54,720 nucleotides of DNA from Bergeyella zoohelcum ATCC 43767 (GCF_000301075.1 NZ_JH932293.1:2096853-2151572), one strand, 5' to 3'. Positions 8,213-17,563 are shown, numbered from the stretch's first letter. Numbers and translations are program-made. Notes: a model not told the origin generated them from the letters alone.

Positions 8213-8659
8213 TTATCTTTTAATCTGATGGAGTGTGAGCATTTGCGTTTGCAGTAGCTTTTTGTGTTCTATAGAAGTATCGTAATTATTTCTTATGAGA
8301 AAATCATACAAAGGCACTTCGTAAGCGATGTTTACAGACTGATTTTCATCGATATAAATAGGCAAGTGCATATTTCCTATCTCGAAACACACGATGCCCA
8401 TTTCCGTCATATTCCTCGGGCGAACCACGATACAATCACAGGGCTTGATTTCAACCGATACAAAAATTTTATCATCATGATACAGTACATCTCCATCTTG
8501 TAAAGGCGTACGGTTGTTTTTCTTTATTCCGATTTCGAGTCCCAAATCGGTTTTTCGTCTGATGATGGTTTTTGCTGCTTCGTACCATTCAATTTCAAGG
8601 GTATGCTTTTGCAAACCTTGGGTATCTACGCTGGGACAAACTTCGTGTACAAGAATCAT
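8213..8659 (-). CDS. ureE: Urease nickel chaperone UreE
   Basis: Dimeric nickel carrier that loads UreG. The peptide-binding N-terminal domain is followed by the metal-binding domain containing GNMHLPIYID, which carries the conserved nickel-ligand His. There is no His-rich C-terminal tail, so nickel storage is not implied. At 148 aa it is typical of the short form. It is separated from the upstream gene by about 110 bp that contain a perfect inverted repeat, whereas ureF follows almost immediately. This suggests that the E-F-G-D-hypA-hypB part could be transcribed at a different level from ureABC. Confidence 0.93.
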   Translation of the reverse strand: MILVHEVCPSVDTQGLQKHTLEIEWYEAAKTIIRRKTDLGLEIGIKKNNRTPLQDGDVLYHDDKIFVSVEIKPCDCIVVRPRNMTEMGIVCFEIGNMHLPIYIDENQSVNIAYEVPLYDFLIRNNYDTSIEHKKLLQTQMLTLHQIKR

Positions 8660-8693
8660 TCTTTATTGTTGTTTAGTTTTAAAATCCTTGAGG

Positions 8694-8727
8694 CACTTTG
8701 TCAAAGTTTTAAGACTTTGACAAAGTG
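8694..8727. repeat. Perfect 14-bp inverted repeat inside the urease operon
   Basis: CACTTTGTCAAAGT (8694-8707) pairs perfectly with ACTTTGACAAAGTG (8714-8727) across a 6-base loop. It lies between the unknown secreted-protein gene and ureE. No clear run of T follows on the minus strand, so it may act as an RNA-stability or processing hairpin rather than a strong terminator. Related words (CTTTGCCAAAG) occur at about 52312-52325 and 435-447, so it may belong to a dispersed repeat family. Confidence 0.8.
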
Positions 8728-8772
8728 TTCATTAAATCAAAATCACCTTTTTTTATCTGTTTTCCTTAAAAG

Positions 8773-9903
8773 TTACCTTTGTGGGCTGAATGTGCCATAC
8801 ATTATTTTCTTAATCTCCTCTACATTTATTTCGTCTGATGATTTTACTTTTTTGGAAAAAATTGCTCTCGTTGCTGTATAACATTGTAATAAGTAACCGC
8901 CTTCCGAAAGCGATAGCACTTTACAGCCCTCTTCTGCTATTCCTTCTCCATTGTACAGCATATAGAATAGTATTTCAGTTTGTTCAATTTTATTAAATTT
9001 TTCTCCAAATTCTTCTAAATCAGCCAAACCTTTTTCTTGAATTATTTGAACCAATTCATTAAAAAACGCTTCAATAGTTTTTGAAGTTCTTATTGGAAGA
9101 TGGTTCGACAATGTGGTAATAGTTCCATCTTTACTGTAATTCCCGTCCTGTGGTAATAGAAAATTTTCTTGTTTTACAATGCCATTTTCTACATAATAAA
9201 TCGAAAAAGAATGGGGAGTTCCTTCGGTAACAGTTAAAAATCTATCAGTAGCCTCCTTATCTGCAGATTTTATGTATATCCAATTGTCTTTCTTTTTGAC
9301 AATCCATTTTTCATTCTCCTTAACAGCGGAAACACGAATCGTTTGGTTGTGATATTCAAAAATTAGCCTATTTGCGTAATGTATTCCAAAAACATCCAAA
9401 AATACCTTTTGAGGTTTAAAATCTTTATAGATTACTATAGGAACAGCAATGCCAGATTTTTCTTTATAAGGAGGATAAATTACGCTCCCATTTTTAGGTT
9501 TCCCATTTTCAAAAATGGTTTCCTGATTAAATTCCTCTATATGCTCTGAAAAATTTTCACCTTTGGCTTCTTTTTCCCACATTTCTTTCAGAAAATCAGA
9601 CGAATATTGTTTTTTGAGTATTCCTTTTTCGTAGTATTGATAGTAGGAATACATATCCTCAAACTCTTTATCTTCTACAAAAAAATATCCTTCATAAGGC
9701 TTTCCGTCTTTGTAAATGCCTTTGTACACTTTTTGAATGTTATTCTTTATTTTAGGCATAGAGGTCTCTACGCTTATAGGAATATTTTCTTTATTGTAAA
9801 TGATTTTCACATTTTCTGTATTTTCCTGAGCGTAACCACCAATTCCCACCAATGAAAACAAGAGTGCAAAGAGACAATGATAGGGACGAATGAAATAAGA
9901 CAT
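8773..9903 (-). CDS. Secreted protein of unknown function inside the urease operon
   Basis: I do not recognise a named family. The 376-aa product starts with a signal peptide (hydrophobic CLFALLFSLVGIGGYAQ, cleavage near AQ-EN), so it should enter the periplasm or reach the surface. Short YKDGKPYEGYF and FENGKPKNGSVIY motifs resemble the MORN-like/toxin-antidote-type repeats common in secreted Bacteroidota proteins. Two Cys occur in the C-terminal third. It sits between ureC and ureE on the same strand with about 100 bp on each side, a place normally occupied by no gene. Co-location with a Tat-signal urease makes an extracytoplasmic partnership possible, but that is inference. Confidence 0.75.
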   Translation of the reverse strand: MSYFIRPYHCLFALLFSLVGIGGYAQENTENVKIIYNKENIPISVETSMPKIKNNIQKVYKGIYKDGKPYEGYFFVEDKEFEDMYSYYQYYEKGILKKQYSSDFLKEMWEKEAKGENFSEHIEEFNQETIFENGKPKNGSVIYPPYKEKSGIAVPIVIYKDFKPQKVFLDVFGIHYANRLIFEYHNQTIRVSAVKENEKWIVKKKDNWIYIKSADKEATDRFLTVTEGTPHSFSIYYVENGIVKQENFLLPQDGNYSKDGTITTLSNHLPIRTSKTIEAFFNELVQIIQEKGLADLEEFGEKFNKIEQTEILFYMLYNGEGIAEEGCKVLSLSEGGYLLQCYTATRAIFSKKVKSSDEINVEEIKKIMYGTFSPQR

Positions 9904-10005
9904 CTTAGTATATGATTAAGAAGATTAAAATATCTATTTTTTATGAAACAAATGGTGATATTGCTATCACCATTTATTTTTTATAGATAAAAACTTTCGT
10001 TCTCT

Positions 10006-11913
10006 TTAGAACAATAAATAGCGTTGTGCCATTGGTAGAACATCTAGCGGTTCACAAGTTGCTTTTTGCCCATCGATAAGCACCTCATAAGTTTCTGGGT
10101 CGATATCAATTTTCGGCATTGCATTATTATGAATCAAATCTTTCTTACGCACCGTTCTACAACCTTTTACTGGTAAGCAACCTTTACTTAAACCATAAGA
10201 AGCAATGGTTCCGCTCTCTATGGAAATTTGTGAAACGAAATTGAACGAAGTTTGCGTAAGTGCCTTACCTAAAGAAGCAAACGATTTACGATAGATAATC
10301 GGTTGTGGAGTAGGAATGGAGGCATTTGGATCACCCATTTTAGAGCCTACAATCATTCCTGCCTTGTAGATAATTTCTGGCTTCACACCGAACATTTCCG
10401 GCTTCCAAATCACTAAGTCGGCAATCTTACCTACTTCAATAGAGCCTATGTATTCTGCAATACCATGCGCCAATGCAGGGTTAATGGTATATTTGGACAC
10501 ATATCTTTTCACACGGTAGTTATCATTGTCTTTTCCTTTTTCCTCTGGCAATCCTCCTCTTTGGATTTTCATTTTATGAGCCGTTTGCCAAGTTCTGGTA
10601 ATTACTTCCCCTATTCTTCCCATTGCCTGAGAGTCAGAACTCATGATGGATAACGCTCCCATATCTTGTAAAATGTCTTCTGCTGCAATGGTAGAAGGAC
10701 GGATACGAGAATCTGCAAACGCTAAATCGGTTTTAGAATTTTTATCCAAGTGGTGACACACGATAAGCATATCCAAATGTTCGGCTGCTGTATTGATGGT
10801 ATAAGGTTTAGTAGGGTTCGTAGATGCAGGAATTACATTCGGATACTGAGCAATCTTCATAATATCTGGAGCGTGTCCTCCACCTGCACCCTCGGTGTGG
10901 AAAGAGTGGATTACTCTATCGCCAATGGCTTTTACAGTATCTTCAAGATATCCTGCTTCGTTTAGCGTATCGGAGTGGATGGCTACTTGCACATCGTATT
11001 TATCGGCTACGCTAAGTGCCATATCTATTGTAGCAGGTGTAGTCCCCCAGTCTTCATGGATTTTAGTACCACAAGCTCCTGCTTTAATCATTTCTGCCTG
11101 TGCCTCAAAATTAGTCGCATTTCCCTTTCCGAAAAAAGCGGTATTAATAGGCATTCCCTCGGAAGACTCTAGCATTCTGCGGATAAAGTGTTTGCCTCCT
11201 GTTACAGTAGTTGCATTAGTACCATCATTAGGTCCTGTACCTCCTCCTACAAGCGTGGTAATACCACTATATAGCGCTGTCTCCACCAGCTCTGGGCAGA
11301 TGTAGTGGATGTGTGTATCTATACCTCCAGCTGTTACAATGTATCCCCAAGCACCATGTACTTCCGTTGCAGGACCTATAATCATTCCTGGAGTTACACC
11401 ATCTTGTGTATCTGGGTTACCTGCTTTACCAATACCTACGATTTTACCGTCTTTGATACCGATATCGGCTTTTACTATTCCCCAGTGGTCCACAATAGTA
11501 GCCCCCAATAAGCACATATCCAAACAGTCTTTATCTAATACCGATGCTGACTGTCCCATACCGTCACGGATAGTTTTACCACCACCGAATTTATTTTCTT
11601 CTCCGTAAGTCTGGAAGTCTTTTTCTATTTCTATGAAAAGCTCTGTATCTGCCAATCGGATTTTATCTCCCGTAGTTGCCCCGAAAAGGCTGGCGTACAG
11701 TTCTCTTTTCACATAGAGGTCTCCATTTTCTACGCGTACATCATTGGCATTTTGTGCCAAAATGGGACTGATGCCCATAAGAGAAACTCCAGCAGTGGCT
11801 ACCCCTACTACCTTAATAAAATCTCTACGAGACCATCCTCCTTCTTCTCCCGATGCATTATTCTTTTGTGCATCGAGTTCATTATTTTGGTTTTCTACAT
11901 TTTTGTTTGACAT
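10006..11913 (-). CDS. ureC: Urease catalytic subunit alpha with N-terminal Tat signal
   Basis: Hydrolyses urea to ammonia and carbamate at a dinickel site. The active-site residues are visible: DTHIHYICP (two His ligands), the carbamylated Lys in GTKIHEDWG, the His in VAIHSD and [15 protein letters not shown], the Asp in MSSDSQAMG, and the mobile flap VCHHLD with its Cys and His. At 635 aa it is about 65 longer than usual. Residues 1-66 hold a polar leader, the twin-arginine motif SRRDFIK at 28-34, a hydrophobic stretch at about 35-53 and a possible AxA-like site (LAQNA). The start at 11913 lies 26 bp after ureB. The only internal start near the canonical position is a GTG at residue 67. Export of the enzyme is therefore predicted, not shown. 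Confidence 0.96.
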   Translation of the reverse strand: MSNKNVENQNNELDAQKNNASGEEGGWSRRDFIKVVGVATAGVSLMGISPILAQNANDVRVENGDLYVKRELYASLFGATTGDKIRLADTELFIEIEKDFQTYGEENKFGGGKTIRDGMGQSASVLDKDCLDMCLLGATIVDHWGIVKADIGIKDGKIVGIGKAGNPDTQDGVTPGMIIGPATEVHGAWGYIVTAGGIDTHIHYICPELVETALYSGITTLVGGGTGPNDGTNATTVTGGKHFIRRMLESSEGMPINTAFFGKGNATNFEAQAEMIKAGACGTKIHEDWGTTPATIDMALSVADKYDVQVAIHSDTLNEAGYLEDTVKAIGDRVIHSFHTEGAGGGHAPDIMKIAQYPNVIPASTNPTKPYTINTAAEHLDMLIVCHHLDKNSKTDLAFADSRIRPSTIAAEDILQDMGALSIMSSDSQAMGRIGEVITRTWQTAHKMKIQRGGLPEEKGKDNDNYRVKRYVSKYTINPALAHGIAEYIGSIEVGKIADLVIWKPEMFGVKPEIIYKAGMIVGSKMGDPNASIPTPQPIIYRKSFASLGKALTQTSFNFVSQISIESGTIASYGLSKGCLPVKGCRTVRKKDLIHNNAMPKIDIDPETYEVLIDGQKATCEPLDVLPMAQRYLLF

Positions 11914-11939
11914 AATTATTTTTCTTTGAAGTTAAAAAG

Positions 11940-12344
11940 TTACAAGAAGCCTAGTTCTTTGGCTTTTGCTACGGCTGCTGCTTTATTTTCCTCAGAAAGT
12001 GGTCCGTTTACTAGATTATTATGTCCATAAACGATTTTTTCACCTCCTATTTCCACGAGGTTTACTTTTTTACTCTCTCCTGGTTCAAAACGCACTGCCG
12101 TACTTGCAGGGATGTTCAGACGCATACCATACGCTTCCTCTCTATTAAACTGTAATTTCTTGTTTACTTCAAAGAAATGATAGTGAGAACCTACCTGAAT
12201 AGGTCTATCTCCTACATTTTTTACTTCTATAGCAACTGTTTTCTTCCCAATATTACAAGCGATATCTTGTTTTTTCAGGATAATTTGCCCTGGAATTAAT
12301 CCCGTTTTGGCACCTTTAGCGCCTACTTTATTTGTTTTATTCAT
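11940..12344 (-). CDS. ureB: Urease subunit beta
   Basis: Structural subunit of urease. The core is recognisable as [10 protein letters not shown], the [18 protein letters not shown] motif and [16 protein letters not shown]. At 134 aa it is slightly longer than the usual 100-120, with an N-terminal basic lead ([13 protein letters not shown]) and a C-terminal helix. It overlaps the ureA stop by one base (TAATG). It has no signal peptide of its own, so any export would need assembly with UreC. Confidence 0.96.
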   Translation of the reverse strand: MNKTNKVGAKGAKTGLIPGQIILKKQDIACNIGKKTVAIEVKNVGDRPIQVGSHYHFFEVNKKLQFNREEAYGMRLNIPASTAVRFEPGESKKVNLVEIGGEKIVYGHNNLVNGPLSEENKAAAVAKAKELGFL

Positions 12345-12649
12345 TATTTTATTGGATCATGAATGGTTACTAGCTTATTTCCATCAGGGAACAAGCATTC
12401 AATTTGTACCTCGTGAATCATCTCAGGGACACCTTCCATCACTTGATTTCTGGTTAGTAATTTTGTTCCCCATTCCATCATTTCGGCAACGGTCATTTTA
12501 CCATCTCTTGCGGCTTCCATCAGTTCGCTCGAAATGTAGGCTATACACTCTGGGTAATTTAGCTTTACCCCTCTTTTCAGTCTTTTCGCAGCAAGCTCCC
12601 CCGCCTGATGCAAAAGTAACTTTTCAATTTCTCTTGGTGTAAGTCTCAT
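12344..12649 (-). CDS. ureA: Urease subunit gamma
   Basis: Smallest structural subunit of urease, 101 aa, close to the standard 100. It begins [23 protein letters not shown] and contains [22 protein letters not shown] and the [18 protein letters not shown]-terminal region, all diagnostic. It is the first gene of the ureABC run, and the region upstream carries the likely operon promoter. No signal peptide is present. Confidence 0.97.
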   Translation of the reverse strand: MRLTPREIEKLLLHQAGELAAKRLKRGVKLNYPECIAYISSELMEAARDGKMTVAEMMEWGTKLLTRNQVMEGVPEMIHEVQIECLFPDGNKLVTIHDPIK

Positions 12650-12806
12650 ATTCTAAGTTCTATTTATTTTAATTCTTTATTCTTTTTTTCATCTTTCTAC
12701 AGCTCTCTCAAATATTTATTTCAAAAGGTCTATCAGAATATAAATTCTATTTAGCCTTATAAGAGATAAAATTATTATGAAATAAAAATGGATTTTCACT
12801 TATGTT

Positions 12807-12872
12807 CAAATATAAATCCTTTTAAGAAAAGAACTATATTTCAAATAATTAATCCATGAATCCGCAAAACTA
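12807..12872 (-). promoter_or_regulatory. Candidate urease operon promoter region
   Basis: Two minus-strand matches to TAnnTTTG occur upstream of ureA: TATATTTG (12807-12814) and TAGTTTTG (12865-12872, followed by CGG). The second has a TTTC word 17 bases upstream as a weak -33. Neither has an ideal TTTG partner. The leader would be about 150-215 bases. GGATTT (12790-12795) can pair with AAATCC (12814-12819). Nothing else is evident in the gene-free stretch 12650-12951. Confidence 0.35.
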
Positions 12873-12951
12873 AGAAAAATTCTCTGAATGAAATACCTTA
12901 CCAGTATAATTTATTTATTCTAAATAAAAATAATGCCATTTTGTAAATTGA

Positions 12952-13953
12952 TTAGGCTCTATGTTTGTCGCTTTGAGCAATCCTTTCAGGCGACCATTCT
13001 ACCTTTTGCACAAAAGTTTTCTCTCTTTTAGGACAGTTTTCCATTAAACAAATTTCACATGAAAAAGGTTTACAATCATCCATGTGAAAATTAAACTCCA
13101 CTGCTCTATCCAAATGATGGGCTATGGTAACAATCAATTCTTCCATCTGAGCATGTGCATCTTTCAAACTATAGTAGTAAGGCAAAGTTACATGACCATC
13201 TATATGCAGCTTACTCCCATATTGCTGAATTTTAACATTATGCACATCTATCCAAGTAGCTTTCCTATATTGAATCAGAATCTGAGAGATTTTCTCTAAA
13301 AGAGACGCATCGGCCTCATCCATAATACCACTGAGTGATTTTCTAATGATTTTGTATCCCACAAAAATGATATACCAACCAAACAAGATAGATACCACCG
13401 CATCCAGCCATTGCCATCGGGTAAAATGAACAATAATCAAACTCAGTACTACCCCTACAGTAGTCCATGTATCACTCTGAAGATGCTTGCCCGATGCCTG
13501 CAAAACCAATGAATTCTCTTTCAGTCCCTTGTGATAAGAAAAATAACCAAGCACATAATTCAGTACTGCTGTAGCAAAAACAATGCCTATTCCCCAATCT
13601 ATCTTCTGAATATTATTTCCATGAACCAGAGAGTTAATTGCTTCTACCCCTATCAGTACCCCAGCAAAAATAATCATTGCTCCTTCTATCCCTGAAGTAA
13701 CAAATTCTACTTTTCCATGTCCATAAGGGTGATCATCGTCTTTAGGTTTTGAGGCAAGATAGAGGGAGTACAACCCCATGAATGCAGCTATGATATTCAC
13801 AATACTTTCCATAGCATCGGAAAAAATAGCATCGGAATGGGTAAGCTGCCAAGCCAATAACTTCGCTAAGAAAAGAAAAATCCCTATCCCTGCTATCCAT
13901 CCTTGAAACTGGAAATTAGCATTGCTCACCGCTGTTTTTGAAATATTCCCCAT
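12952..13953 (-). CDS. Cation diffusion facilitator metal exporter with Cys-rich C-terminus
   Basis: CDF-family proton/divalent-metal antiporter of the inner membrane. The site-A aspartates lie in FSDAMESI (TM2) and QSDTWTTVG (TM5). DDHPYGHGK is the conserved cytosolic-loop histidine motif. The C-terminal cytoplasmic domain ends with a four-Cys cluster, C-x4-C-x2-C-x4-C, in DDCKPFSCEICLMENC. I start at the ATG at 13953 (MGNISK) rather than the TTG two codons earlier. It lies upstream of the urease genes on the same strand, about 300 bp away. Zinc, iron or nickel are all possible substrates. Confidence 0.9.
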   Translation of the reverse strand: MGNISKTAVSNANFQFQGWIAGIGIFLFLAKLLAWQLTHSDAIFSDAMESIVNIIAAFMGLYSLYLASKPKDDDHPYGHGKVEFVTSGIEGAMIIFAGVLIGVEAINSLVHGNNIQKIDWGIGIVFATAVLNYVLGYFSYHKGLKENSLVLQASGKHLQSDTWTTVGVVLSLIIVHFTRWQWLDAVVSILFGWYIIFVGYKIIRKSLSGIMDEADASLLEKISQILIQYRKATWIDVHNVKIQQYGSKLHIDGHVTLPYYYSLKDAHAQMEELIVTIAHHLDRAVEFNFHMDDCKPFSCEICLMENCPKREKTFVQKVEWSPERIAQSDKHRA

Positions 13954-13998
13954 GTACAAACAAAGGTAATAAATATTATTTCATTTTACTCCCACCAT

Positions 13999-15648
13999 CT
14001 AAAACTGTAGATAGATAGGCATTACTTGTTCGGATGACTTAAACATACCATAGACCAGCAAGAAAACAAAAAAAGCTACTATATAAGCCACCAATGGAAT
14101 GGCACCCATTTTTGCAATCACTCTATCCGCTAAATTATCTGGAATCAAATGAAGTGCCCCTGCAATGACAATCATCCATACTACCGCATAATAATTGTCA
14201 TAAAAAGGTTTAAATAGTGTCCAATCAAAATTATAGGCGATTTGATTAAGCATGGTCATTGCAGTTTCAAAATCTTCTGCCTTAAAGAATACCCAGCCAA
14301 AACATACGAAATGAAAGGTAAATATACCCATCACTATTTTATAAGCTGTACTCTTATTCATAAAAGCCAATCTTTTACCCGTAATTAACATCCATATTTT
14401 ATGAATCCCCAAACCTATTCCATGAATAGCTCCCCAAATAATAAAATTCCAACTGGCACCATGCCAAAAACCACCAAGTAACATAGTAGTGAGCAAATTA
14501 AAATTAGCAGCTATTCCCATAGTATTTTTGGTAATGATGGCAGGAATTAAGAAAATAATAAGTAATACCGCTGTAATAACGGAAGCCCACAGCGTGCTTA
14601 AACCAAAAAGATGCGTACACATCATGAATGCCCCTACTAAAAAACTCCCTACAAAAATAAAAGAAGCTACAGAAAACTTCCTATTTCCTCCCAATGGAAT
14701 GTACAAGTAATCTTTCAACCAAGTGGAAAGTGAAATATGCCATCTTCTCCAAAATTCAGTAATATTTTTACTTTGATAAGGAGACATAAAATTCGGAGGT
14801 ATTTTAAATCCTAACCATAACGCAATCCCTATCGCTATCTCACTGTACCCACTAAAATCACAATAAATTACCATGGCATAACCATAGACCGCCATTAGAT
14901 TTTCTACCCCTGAATACAACGAAGGGTTATCAAATACATAATCCACTAAGTTCAGCGTAATGTAGTCTGATATAATAAGTTTTTTAATCAACCCCGAAAT
15001 GATGAGATAAAAACCTTTAGTAAATTCACTTTCGGTAATACGATAAGGCTGATTAATCTGAGGAACAAAATCATGTGCACGAACAATAGGCCCCATCATT
15101 AATTTTGGAAAGAATGCCAAGAACAGTAGATAGTCTGAAAATTTCTTTGCGGGTTTAAATTCTCCACGATATACATCAATGGTATAACTGAGGTTTTCAA
15201 AGGTATAAAAAGAAATTCCTATAGGAAGAATGAGATTCAGAGGATTAAATTCTGTATGAAACAGAGAATTAGATATTTCAATAAAAAAATCTGTATACTT
15301 AAAGTAGAAAAGCATTCCTAAATTAAATACAATACTCAGGACTAATAATAATTTTTTATTTACCTTGTCTTTTGTTCTGTAAATGGCATTAGATAGGAAA
15401 AAATCTACGATGGCTGAAATTATTACCAACCCTACAAACCAACCACTGGCTTTATAAAAAAAGTACAACGAAAAAGCACAAAAAAGATACCTCCTTGCCT
15501 TGTGATGATTTCTTAACAAAAAGAAAAATAATATAAAGAAGAAGAAGAAATAAACGAAAAAACCGTTATTAAAAAGCAAAGGATTCTTACTATCATACAG
15601 AAACTGCTGAAAAAAAGCGTTCCAATCAAAATTTTGTAACATATTCAT
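13999..15648 (-). CDS. MBOAT-family membrane O-acyltransferase (AlgI/DltB/PatA-like)
   Basis: Multi-pass membrane protein of 549 aa that would move acyl groups across the inner membrane to a cell-wall or polysaccharide acceptor. Family signatures are MGPIVRAHDFVPQI, IYCDFSGYSEIAIG, NFMSPYQSKNITEFWRRWH, SLSTWLKDYLYIPLGGN and the catalytic-His region GGFWHGASWNFIIWGAIHG. It starts 3 bp after the SGNH-hydrolase gene, a classic MBOAT/SGNH pair. Together with the upstream glucosaminidase this suggests peptidoglycan or exopolysaccharide O-acetylation. The acceptor is not readable from sequence. Confidence 0.92.
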   Translation of the reverse strand: MNMLQNFDWNAFFQQFLYDSKNPLLFNNGFFVYFFFFFILFFFLLRNHHKARRYLFCAFSLYFFYKASGWFVGLVIISAIVDFFLSNAIYRTKDKVNKKLLLVLSIVFNLGMLFYFKYTDFFIEISNSLFHTEFNPLNLILPIGISFYTFENLSYTIDVYRGEFKPAKKFSDYLLFLAFFPKLMMGPIVRAHDFVPQINQPYRITESEFTKGFYLIISGLIKKLIISDYITLNLVDYVFDNPSLYSGVENLMAVYGYAMVIYCDFSGYSEIAIGIALWLGFKIPPNFMSPYQSKNITEFWRRWHISLSTWLKDYLYIPLGGNRKFSVASFIFVGSFLVGAFMMCTHLFGLSTLWASVITAVLLIIFLIPAIITKNTMGIAANFNLLTTMLLGGFWHGASWNFIIWGAIHGIGLGIHKIWMLITGKRLAFMNKSTAYKIVMGIFTFHFVCFGWVFFKAEDFETAMTMLNQIAYNFDWTLFKPFYDNYYAVVWMIVIAGALHLIPDNLADRVIAKMGAIPLVAYIVAFFVFLLVYGMFKSSEQVMPIYLQF

Positions 15649-15651
15649 CGT

Positions 15652-16983
15652 TTATTTTGCTTTTGGTTGATACTTTCTGTAATCTTTCATTACCGCTTTG
15701 AACAAATATTCCGCCAATACTTCTGCTCCCAAATGATTGGGGTGCGTATGGTCTTTAGCAGCCAATGCTGGCTTTTGATTCACCCAATTCACTATACTAT
15801 TAGTTCCCCCCATCGTCTCAAACTGATTATAAAATGCAAAGCCATGCTCAAAAGCCAATTTCGCCTGAAGCTCTACAAGATGAGGCAGCCCCACTGCTGT
15901 CTTATACTCTCCATCATATCTAAACGCCTTATCCCCAGCACTTACAAGTAAAACATCTGAATGATTAAAAGTAGTTTTAATTTTTTTCAATGCGGGAGTT
16001 ACCAATTTCTCATAATAAGAATAGTCCGTATCCTTCGCTCTAAATAATAGATTAACACCGTACTGAAGAATAACCAAATCATAAGGATTGTTTCTCTGGA
16101 TAGCGTCTAAAAGATCCAAATCTAATTTATCTAGCTCTACTCCCGTAATGCCTCTGAAAGAAAAATTATCCACAAAAACACCATTTTCTGATTCAAAAGA
16201 AACTCCATAAATAGGAAGCTGCGAAGATTGAGATTTTATTTTCAGTACCGAATCTTCATCACGCATCAAAACCTTTCTGTTCACCCAATCACTTCCCTCT
16301 AAGACCACCGCCTGTCCATTTACTTCAATAGTTCCTCCTTCTGATTTTCCATAAATAATGCTTTTCTCTGTAACTGTAGGTACTGTAATAGTTTTATCCT
16401 CATAAGTTCCTCTTCCTAATCCCTTAAAAACATGCCCTGATAAATACATGTTTCTTTGGTTTTTGGTCTTAAAGCTGATATCCTCCCAGCCCGATGCACT
16501 TACAGAAGCGGTCTGTCTAAATCCACTTACTTGGGAATACATCGGCAAAAAACCCACACCACTTCCTCCGAACTCCTGCTGAAGCAGCTTTCTAAAAGTC
16601 TGAGAAATAAGGTCTCCCTCTATCATACTATCGCCCAAATAAGCAATCCTGATTTTACCTTTCCCTGTAGCCTTAAGTGCATTTAGTTTTTCTACAAAAT
16701 GACTTAACGCCACGATGCTATCCCCCTGATAAAAATTGGTAATAAGATGAGGAGATTGGTAAAGATTAAAATTCTGCTGGGGCTTTTCCGCCACCACTAC
16801 CGCCTGATCTTCACGCTTAGTTTCTTCATTTATTTTCTCATTTGGAAACACTTCAGAAACCAAATTCACCTTATTAAAAGCTTCAAAATTCCATCCAAAG
16901 CTAATGGATAATAACGAAAAGAAAAGGTATAAGACGAAGCATAATGAAACCAATAATACGACTTTATGGTTCTTGTTTTCCAT
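15652..16983 (-). CDS. SGNH/GDSL-fold O-acyl transferase or esterase, membrane-anchored
   Basis: Single N-terminal membrane anchor (VVLLVSLCFVLYLFFSLLSI), then a periplasmic SGNH domain: block I IAYLGDSMIEGD with the nucleophile Ser, block III around LQYGVNL, and block V DHTHPNHLG with the Asp-His pair. A beta-rich insert of about 120 residues lies between block I and block III. It resembles the soluble partners of MBOAT proteins (AlgJ/AlgX/PatB role), which complete transfer of the acyl group. It begins about 13 bp after the glucosaminidase gene and ends 3 bp before the MBOAT gene. Confidence 0.87.
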   Translation of the reverse strand: MENKNHKVVLLVSLCFVLYLFFSLLSISFGWNFEAFNKVNLVSEVFPNEKINEETKREDQAVVVAEKPQQNFNLYQSPHLITNFYQGDSIVALSHFVEKLNALKATGKGKIRIAYLGDSMIEGDLISQTFRKLLQQEFGGSGVGFLPMYSQVSGFRQTASVSASGWEDISFKTKNQRNMYLSGHVFKGLGRGTYEDKTITVPTVTEKSIIYGKSEGGTIEVNGQAVVLEGSDWVNRKVLMRDEDSVLKIKSQSSQLPIYGVSFESENGVFVDNFSFRGITGVELDKLDLDLLDAIQRNNPYDLVILQYGVNLLFRAKDTDYSYYEKLVTPALKKIKTTFNHSDVLLVSAGDKAFRYDGEYKTAVGLPHLVELQAKLAFEHGFAFYNQFETMGGTNSIVNWVNQKPALAAKDHTHPNHLGAEVLAEYLFKAVMKDYRKYQPKAK

Positions 16984-16996
16984 ACTGACTGATGCG

Positions 16997-17446
16997 TTAT
17001 AATTTTTGTTGTTCTATAATGAGCTGGATTCTTCTCATCCACTCTTTAGGCTGGGTGGAATAACCCGCGGAAGCCATGGCTTTTATCCAAGCACCATAAT
17101 CTTTATTTCCCTTTAAAGAAGAATAGTATTTTTTATTGGAAACCAATTCACAAAAAGCGATAAAACTTTCTTTAGAAGTAGAAAAACTCTTGTATCTTGA
17201 TTTAACCACCGTGTTCTTTCCTACAATTCCGAAATGATTATTATACACCTTTGCTCCTTTACTGCTCCCACCCCCTGTTTCTACAAAAGCAATAGCAAGA
17301 ATAATGGCTGGTGGTATTCCATACAAGTGGGAAAGTTCTTTCGCTAGGGAAGCGTGTGTTTCTATGTACTTATGCTGCTGTCCGAAGCTATGTACTGACA
17401 AAAACATGGTCAATAAAAAAATAAGAAAAATTCTCGTTTTTTTCAT
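16997..17446 (-). CDS. Exported glucosaminidase-domain peptidoglycan hydrolase
   Basis: A signal peptide (MKKTRIFLIFLLTMFLSVHSFGQ) is followed by a compact glucosaminidase (FlgJ/AcmA-like) domain. It contains YGIPPAIILAIAFVETGGG with the catalytic-type Glu, NNHFGI, and a YSTQPKEWMRRIQLII tail. I start at the Met of MKKTR; the frame opens eight codons earlier. It cleaves between GlcNAc and MurNAc in peptidoglycan by family analogy. It is the first gene of a three-gene run with an MBOAT/SGNH pair, which fits control of peptidoglycan turnover by O-acetylation. Confidence 0.87.
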   Translation of the reverse strand: MKKTRIFLIFLLTMFLSVHSFGQQHKYIETHASLAKELSHLYGIPPAIILAIAFVETGGGSSKGAKVYNNHFGIVGKNTVVKSRYKSFSTSKESFIAFCELVSNKKYYSSLKGNKDYGAWIKAMASAGYSTQPKEWMRRIQLIIEQQKL

Positions 17447-17563
17447 CTTAGTATTATTTTTGTTATTCATTTAATATTGAACATTTTAGCATATCATTTT
17501 CCTACCTCTTTCATTATTATTTTCTTAACCATAAGAGAGGTATTTTACATCTAAAATGAGATA

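Noticed and set aside
8213-8659. UreE lacking a His-rich tail as an anomaly
   Set aside because: Many functional UreE proteins lack the tail; the core nickel-ligand motif is present.
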